NCBI GenBank assembly: GCA_013003675.1
Contig: JABDIP010000532.1
Location: forward strand, 1 to 10,152
Length of the DNA stretch: 10,152 bases
Source of the DNA: Inquilinus sp.
GTDB lineage: Bacteria; Pseudomonadota; Alphaproteobacteria; DSM-16000; Inquilinaceae
Direction of reading: 5' to 3'
Shown one piece after another: positions 6,345 through 10,152 of the stretch (positions are counted from its first letter, which is position 1; each line of letters starts with the position of its first letter). The position numbers were made by a program, and so were the translations under genes. The notes under the pieces were generated by a model that saw nothing but the letters and a program-made list of their open reading frames with translations, did not search any database and was not told where the DNA came from.

Positions 6345-7057
6345 TCGACCCCGGCCGCGCGGCGGCCCAGATAGGCCTTCAGTTCCGGGACCGTCGGCCG
6401 GTTCAGCAGGTCCGCCGGCACGCCATCGGCCAGGATCCGGCCGTCGCACACGAAGATCGCCCGGTCGGCAAAATCGCCCACCTCGTCGAGCAGGTGGGTG
6501 ACCAGCAGCACCGTCAGGCCGCGTTCGCGGCGCAGGCGGTCGACCAATGCCACCATCTCCTCGCGCAGCGCCGGGTCGAGGGCGGCGAAGGGCTCGTCGA
6601 GCAGCAGCACCTTGCGGTCGCGCACCACGCTGCGGGCCAGCGCCACGCGCTGTCGCTCGCCGCCGGAAAGCTGCCGCGGCAGCCGGCCGCCCAGCCCGGC
6701 CAGCCCGACAATCGCCAACGCGGCGGCGACCTCGGCGTGCTGCGCCGGCGACAGCCGCAGCCCCGGATGCAGGCCGAGGCCGACATTCTGCGCCGCCGTC
6801 AGATGGGCGAACAGATTGTGCTCCTGGAACAGCGTCGTTACCGGCCGCGCCGCCGGTGCCAGTGCTGTCGCCTCGCGGCCGTCCAGGAGGATCTTCCCGC
6901 TCTCCGGCCGCTCGAAGCCGGCGATCAGGTTCAGCAGCGTGGTCTTGCCGGCTCCGCTGGGGCCGATCACCGCCACGAAGGCGCCGGCGGCGACGGACAG
7001 TTCGAAGCGCATCTCGGCGTGGTCGTAGCGGTAGACCGCGTCGCGCAGCTCAATCAC
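6341..7057 (-). CDS. thiQ: ThiQ: ATPase of the thiamine/TPP ABC importer
   Basis: The 238-residue cytoplasmic ATPase powers the ThiBPQ importer for thiamine, thiamine phosphate and TPP. All ABC motifs are intact: Walker A GPSGAGKTT (32-40), Q-loop FQEHNLF (77-83), signature LSGGERQR (130-137), Walker B VLLLDEP (150-156), D-loop ALD, and H-loop histidine H188. The FQEHNLFAHLTAAQNVGLG stretch is typical of ThiQ. Translation starts at GTG 7057, which lies inside the end of thiP and overlaps it by 8 bp, so thiQ is probably translated by coupling. This is the last gene of the riboswitch-controlled operon. Confidence 0.95.
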   Translation of the reverse strand: MIELRDAVYRYDHAEMRFELSVAAGAFVAVIGPSGAGKTTLLNLIAGFERPESGKILLDGREATALAPAARPVTTLFQEHNLFAHLTAAQNVGLGLHPGLRLSPAQHAEVAAALAIVGLAGLGGRLPRQLSGGERQRVALARSVVRDRKVLLLDEPFAALDPALREEMVALVDRLRRERGLTVLLVTHLLDEVGDFADRAIFVCDGRILADGVPADLLNRPTVPELKAYLGRRAAGVD

Positions 7058-8657
7058 TGCCCCGGCCCCCGATTCCGCGCTCGATCGCGGCGAACATCGC
7101 CAGGCACAGGCCGAGCAGCACCAGTGCGGTCACCGCCGCCGCCTCGGTGCGATAGCTGCCCATCTGGCGATAGAGCAGCAGCGGCAGGGTCTCGCTCTGC
7201 GGCGTGCCAAACAGGGCGATGACGCCCAGATCGCCGAACGCCAGCGCCGAACAGATCGCCAGTGCCAGCCCCGCCGGCCGGCGCAGCAGCGGCCAATCGA
7301 CCAGCCGGAACCGGTCCCAGCCGCCGATCCCCAGGCTGTCGCAAAGCCGCCAGTGCCGTTCCTCCGCCTCGGTCGCCGCCGGCCCCAGGATGCGCAGCAC
7401 GAAGGGCAGGCCCATCAGCGCGTTGACCAGCACCACCAGCACCAGGCCGATGGCGAACACGTCGGCCACCGGTCGCAGCAGCACGAACAGCCCGGCGCCG
7501 ACCACGAAGGGCGGCAGGATCAGCACCAGCGAGCCCGCCATCTCCAGCCGGTCGGCGATGCGCCGCCGGTAGAAACGGACCCGGAGCGTCCGGCTGCTCT
7601 GCACCAGCCCCCAGCCGAGCGCCAGGGCGAGGCCGCCGGCGGTGAGACCGACCGCCAGGCTGCGCTGTGCCGCCCGCCACAGGGCCGGGTCGGTCAGGGC
7701 GGTCGACAGCGGCCCGCTCAGCCCGTCGACCGCCACCGCCGCCAGGGGCAGCAGCAGGATCGCCGCCGCCAAGCCGATCGCCGCCGCGTCGCCGACCCGG
7801 CCGAGCGTCGATCCGAGATCGTGCCGCCCGACGACCCGGCCGAGCGCCATTTCGACCGGTATTGGCCGGGTCAGCCGCGCGGCGACCGCGAACAGGACGG
7901 CGCAGACGGCCACCTGCAGGGCGGCCAGGGCGATCACCCGGGGGATGTCGAAATCGAAGCGCAGCGCCTGATAGATCGCCACCTCCAGCGTCGCGTTCGG
8001 CGGGCCGCCGCCGAGCACCAGCACCACGGAGAAGCTGGTGAAGCAGAGCAGGAAGACGAGGCCGGCGACGCCCGGTGCCACCTGGCGCAGCATTGGCGCC
8101 TCGATCAGCCGGAACATCTGCCCGCTCGACATGCCGAGCTGGCTGGCCAGCCGCCAGCTCTCGCCGGGAATCCCGGCCCAGCCCTGCAGCAGCAGCCTGG
8201 TGGCGAACGGCATGTTGAAGAACACGTGGGCGATCAGGATGCCGCTCAGCCCATAGATATCCAGGCGGACCGGCAGGCCGAGCGCGGCGAAGGCGTCGTT
8301 CAGCAGGCCGGATCGGCCATAGATGGCGACGATGCCGAGCACGCCGACAATGGTCGGCACCACCATCGGCAGGCCGAGCAGCCGCAGCAGCAGGCCGCGG
8401 CCGGGAAACCGTCCGCGCCGAGCCAGCGCCCGTGCCGCCGGGATCGCCAGGCCGACGCTCAGCAGTGCCGACAGTGCCGCCTGCAACACCGTGAAGCGCA
8501 ACACCGCCAGCACATAGTCGCTGTTCCGCGTCAGGCTGGTGCCGGTATCCGCCGCCGCCGCCAGCAGGCCGCCCAGGGCGCCGCCGATCAGCAGCGCCAG
8601 CGCCAGCAGGGCCGCCGCGCCAGGCCACAGGGCGGCGGCGCCGGGGCGGGGGATCAT
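7050..8657 (-). CDS. thiP: ThiP: permease of the thiamine/TPP ABC importer
   Basis: The predicted 535-residue inner-membrane permease has about 12 hydrophobic segments in two tandem BPD_transp_1 domains, as in other ThiP proteins (E. coli 536). The ATPase-docking EAA-type loops are recognisable in both halves: IPGESWRLASQLG followed by FRLIEAPML in the first, and EERHWRLCDSLGIGG followed by FRLVDWPLL in the second. Other ThiP-typical segments are LRFTVLQAALSALLSV, YGLSGILIAHVFFNMPFATR and DLGVIALFG with TLPLLLYRQMGSYR near the C-terminus. The ATG lies 16 bp after the thiB stop with only a weak ribosome site. Confidence 0.95.
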   Translation of the reverse strand: MIPRPGAAALWPGAAALLALALLIGGALGGLLAAAADTGTSLTRNSDYVLAVLRFTVLQAALSALLSVGLAIPAARALARRGRFPGRGLLLRLLGLPMVVPTIVGVLGIVAIYGRSGLLNDAFAALGLPVRLDIYGLSGILIAHVFFNMPFATRLLLQGWAGIPGESWRLASQLGMSSGQMFRLIEAPMLRQVAPGVAGLVFLLCFTSFSVVLVLGGGPPNATLEVAIYQALRFDFDIPRVIALAALQVAVCAVLFAVAARLTRPIPVEMALGRVVGRHDLGSTLGRVGDAAAIGLAAAILLLPLAAVAVDGLSGPLSTALTDPALWRAAQRSLAVGLTAGGLALALGWGLVQSSRTLRVRFYRRRIADRLEMAGSLVLILPPFVVGAGLFVLLRPVADVFAIGLVLVVLVNALMGLPFVLRILGPAATEAEERHWRLCDSLGIGGWDRFRLVDWPLLRRPAGLALAICSALAFGDLGVIALFGTPQSETLPLLLYRQMGSYRTEAAAVTALVLLGLCLAMFAAIERGIGGRGSD

Positions 8658-8673
8658 CGGGCTGCCCGCGCGG

Positions 8674-9690
8674 TCACCGGCTCATCGCCGCCAGCCACTC
8701 CTCGACCCAGGCACCACGCTTGTCGGGAATGGCGACCGGCGCGGGCAGCAGCATCCGGGACGGCTCGATCAGCGAGTCGAAGGCCGGCGGCAACCCGTCC
8801 TCCGGCGCGACCGCCGGATACATCCAGTTGGTGGTCGGGATCGCACCCTGGAACGGCGGCGTCAGGATGAAGGCGAGGAAGCGGTCGGCGAGGTCCGGCT
8901 GGTCGGTGGTCGCCGTCTTGGCGGCACCCTCGATCTGCACGTAGTGGCCTTCCTCGAAGGGCGCGGCGCGATAGCGGTCCTCGCCGTCGACCGTCAGGTG
9001 ATAGGCGGGCGAGGTGGTATAGCTCAGCACCATCGGCGCCTCGCCCTCAAGGAAGAGGCCATAGGCCTCGCTCCAGCCGCTGGTGACCGTGACGATCCGC
9101 GGCCGCAATTTCTCCCAGGCGTCCGCCGCCTCGGCGCCGAACACCTGTCGCATCCACAGCAGCAGGCCGAGGCCCGGCGTGCTGGTGCGCGGGTCCTGGA
9201 TCAGGATCTCGACCTCGCTGTCCTCGACCAGGGCGCGCAGGCTCTCCGGCGGGGTCGGCAGCGACTCGCTGTCGTAGACGAAGGCGAAATAGCCCCAGTC
9301 GTAGGGCACGAAGATCTCGCCGACCAGCGAGGTCGCCATCGCCGAGCCGACCATCGGGTCGACGGCGGACAGATCCAGCCCGTGCGGCGCCAGCAGGCCG
9401 GTCGCCGCCGCCTCGCTCACCAGGTTCATGTCCAGCCCGAGGACCACATCGGCGCGGGTCCGCGCGCCCTCGAGCCGCAGCCGGCTCAGGATCGCCACCC
9501 CGTCATCGACTCCGACGAACTCCAGATCGCAGCCGCATTCCGCCTCGAACGCCCGTTCGACGACCGGCCCCGGCCCCCATTCGCTGAAGAAGGAATTGTA
9601 GGTATAGACTGTCAGCGTCTCGGCCGCTGCGGCGGCCGGCGCCAGTACGGCCGACGAGACGACCAGGAATGCTTGGATGAAACGTCGCAT
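8674..9690 (-). CDS. thiB: ThiB: periplasmic thiamine/TPP-binding protein
   Basis: The predicted 338-residue receptor binds thiamine, thiamine monophosphate and TPP in the periplasm and hands them to ThiPQ. Residues 1-23 are a Sec signal peptide (MRR, hydrophobic core, APAAAAA, cleavage before E24). Family features follow: LTVYTYNSF, WGPGPVVERAFEAECGCDLEF with the conserved C-x-C pair, RADVVLGLDMNL, FVPYDWGYFAFVYD and PTTNWMYPAV. ATG 9690 was chosen because GGGAG (9702-9698) precedes it by 7 nt and the signal peptide begins there. An in-frame ATG at 9708 would add six residues and leave the ribosome site inside the gene. First gene of the operon, behind a TPP riboswitch. Confidence 0.95.
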   Translation of the reverse strand: MRRFIQAFLVVSSAVLAPAAAAAETLTVYTYNSFFSEWGPGPVVERAFEAECGCDLEFVGVDDGVAILSRLRLEGARTRADVVLGLDMNLVSEAAATGLLAPHGLDLSAVDPMVGSAMATSLVGEIFVPYDWGYFAFVYDSESLPTPPESLRALVEDSEVEILIQDPRTSTPGLGLLLWMRQVFGAEAADAWEKLRPRIVTVTSGWSEAYGLFLEGEAPMVLSYTTSPAYHLTVDGEDRYRAAPFEEGHYVQIEGAAKTATTDQPDLADRFLAFILTPPFQGAIPTTNWMYPAVAPEDGLPPAFDSLIEPSRMLLPAPVAIPDKRGAWVEEWLAAMSR

Positions 9691-9696
9691 GGCACT

Positions 9697-9754
9697 TCTC
9701 CCAACCATGGCGACGGAAAGGAGAGGGGCACAGCGCCGATCTCAATCTCCCTCC
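9697..9754 (-). promoter_or_regulatory. riboswitch expression platform: candidate Shine-Dalgarno sequestor for thiB
   Basis: UCUCC (9724-9720) can pair with GGAGA of the thiB ribosome site (9701-9697), hiding it. CUCUCC (9725-9720) can instead pair with GGAGGG (9754-9749) in the 3' part of the aptamer, with one G-U pair. TPP binding would hold GGAGGG in the aptamer, release CUCUCC and so close the ribosome site. No hairpin plus U tract is visible before the gene, so translational rather than transcriptional control is the simpler reading. The pairings are short and were found by eye. Confidence 0.45.
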
Positions 9755-9830
9755 GCCGGCATTATCCGGATCAGGTTCTACGGGTTGGCCATCCGGCCTC
9801 TCAGCTCCTTCGGGAGCACCCCTCTTGAGA
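9740..9830 (-). ncRNA. TPP (THI-element) riboswitch controlling thiBPQ
   Basis: The minus strand contains the conserved thiamine pyrophosphate aptamer. Helix P1 is formed by UCUCAA (9830-9825) and UUGAGA (9745-9740). P2 pairs the GGGGU at 9822-9818 with ACCC near 9785-9782. P3 is GCUCC-CGAA-GGAGC. The invariant CUGAGA lies at 9804-9799 and binds the pyrimidine ring of TPP. A small GGCC-GGAU-GGCC hairpin fits the optional P3a arm. The pyrophosphate-sensing side has ACCUGAUC followed by CCGG-AUAAUG-CCGG and GGAGGGA. The elements match the known THI-box almost base for base, as expected in front of a thiamine importer. High TPP should lower thiBPQ expression. Confidence 0.97.
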
Positions 9831-9837
9831 AGCGTCG

Positions 9838-9866
9838 AGGATGGGACCGCCCGTGCGATCCGTCAA
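9838..9866 (-). promoter_or_regulatory. candidate promoter of the thiBPQ operon
   Basis: TTGACG (9866-9861; 5 of 6 match to -35) is followed after 17 nt by CATCCT (9843-9838; 3 of 6 match to -10). Transcription would begin around 9831, directly at the start of riboswitch helix P1. The fit of spacing to the aptamer end supports it despite the weak -10. A 5-bp inverted repeat (TCCGT-CAACA-ACGGA, 9859-9873) overlaps the -35. Confidence 0.55.
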
Positions 9867-9881
9867 CAACGGACGATGGTC

Positions 9882-9928
9882 ACGAGCACCGCTCGTCATG
9901 CACACTGCACCGCCGTGTCACGGTGTGC
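9882..9928. promoter_or_regulatory. cluster of inverted repeats upstream of the VOC gene
   Basis: Three perfect short dyads lie between the thi promoter and the VOC gene: ACGAGC-ACC-GCTCGT (9882-9896), GCACAC...GTGTGC (9900-9905 with 9923-9928), and within that CCGTG-T-CACGG (9913-9923). They could be operators for a regulator of the VOC gene or part of its leader. No clear plus-strand promoter was identified. Confidence 0.3.
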
Positions 9929-9956
9929 GGCGAAACTGCGGAAGGTGGGGAAAGAC

Positions 9957-10152
9957 ATGGTTACGGCGAAGACTGACGGCATCGAATCGGCGGAGATCGT
10001 CCTGCCCTGCGAGGAACTGACCGACACCTTGCCGTTCTTCACCAAGCGGCTCGGATTCCGGCTCGACGCGATCTTCCCGGCCGACGACCCGGCGGTCGCC
10101 GAGATTTCCGGGCACGGCGGGCGGCTGAGGTTGCAGCGGGGCGGGCAGGGGG
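9957..10152 (+). CDS. VOC-superfamily (glyoxalase/bleomycin-resistance fold) protein, N-terminal part
   Basis: The gene starts at ATG 9957, 6 nt after a GGGG purine run within GGAAGGTGGGG (9940-9950), and continues through the right edge, giving 65 visible residues. The pattern IESAEIVLPCEELTDTLPFF followed by TKRLGFRLDAIFPADDPAVAEISGHGGRLRLQ is the first beta-alpha-beta unit of a VOC fold: a strand, a helix containing FFxxxLGF, then a strand with hydrophobic core residues. VOC enzymes are metal-dependent lyases, isomerases or dioxygenases, or drug-binding proteins, so the reaction cannot be assigned from this fragment. The gene is divergent from the thiamine operon and nothing ties it functionally to it. 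Confidence 0.8.
   Translation, partial: MVTAKTDGIESAEIVLPCEELTDTLPFFTKRLGFRLDAIFPADDPAVAEISGHGGRLRLQRGGQG

Noticed and set aside
4800..6449. Minus-strand open frame of 549 codons opposite tctA
   Set aside because: Low-complexity translation rich in Asp, Arg, His and Gln, the mirror of a membrane protein; it also runs into thiQ in another frame.
7353..8870. Plus-strand open frame of 505 codons opposite thiP
   Set aside because: Its Gln/Arg/His-rich translation is the complement of the hydrophobic ThiP coding sequence and shows no domain.
9691..9708. thiB start at ATG 9708
   Set aside because: The Shine-Dalgarno GGGAG lies between this ATG and the one at 9690, and the signal peptide begins cleanly at 9690.
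9677..9976. Small plus-strand open frame across the riboswitch region
   Set aside because: It covers the TPP aptamer on the opposite strand and overlaps both thiB and the VOC start; no protein family is recognisable.

Overview
The window comes from a high-GC Gram-negative chromosome, most likely an alphaproteobacterium of the Rhodospirillales type. That assignment is inferred from base composition, a three-gene TctCBA importer and a riboswitch-controlled thiBPQ operon; no rRNA or other phylogenetic marker is present. There is no mobile element, CRISPR array, tRNA or rRNA gene, and almost all of the DNA is coding.

Left part (1-6344): a TetR-family regulator (minus strand, cut by the left edge) is divergent from a plus-strand gene set: prpD (2-methylcitrate dehydratase family), prpB (methylisocitrate lyase), tctC, tctB and tctA (tripartite tricarboxylate transporter). 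prpD and prpB overlap by one base, and tctB and tctA are one base apart. A 291-bp gap with several dyad symmetries separates prpB from tctC. Both ends of the gene set lie inside the window, and prpC (2-methylcitrate synthase) and acnD/prpF are not in it. A tricarboxylate importer beside two enzymes that degrade methylcitrate suggests, as an inference, a module that takes up and breaks down an external tricarboxylate such as 2-methylcitrate to pyruvate and succinate.

Middle and right part (6341-9866): a complete thiamine/TPP ABC importer operon, thiB-thiP-thiQ, runs on the minus strand behind a well-preserved TPP riboswitch (9740-9830). A promoter-like sequence sits at the spacing that would start the RNA at the first base of the aptamer. 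A candidate Shine-Dalgarno sequestering helix suggests translational control. The thi operon converges tail-to-tail on tctA, and the two stop codons share the palindrome CTAG, so there is no room for a terminator between the operons.

Right edge (9957-10152): the start of a VOC (glyoxalase/bleomycin-resistance fold) gene, divergent from the thi operon and cut by the window end.

Further points are a 50-bp AT-rich patch (30% GC) inside prpD that carries a T-N11-A dyad, and short inverted repeats in the tetR/prpD, prpB/tctC and thiB/VOC intergenic regions that are candidate operators.
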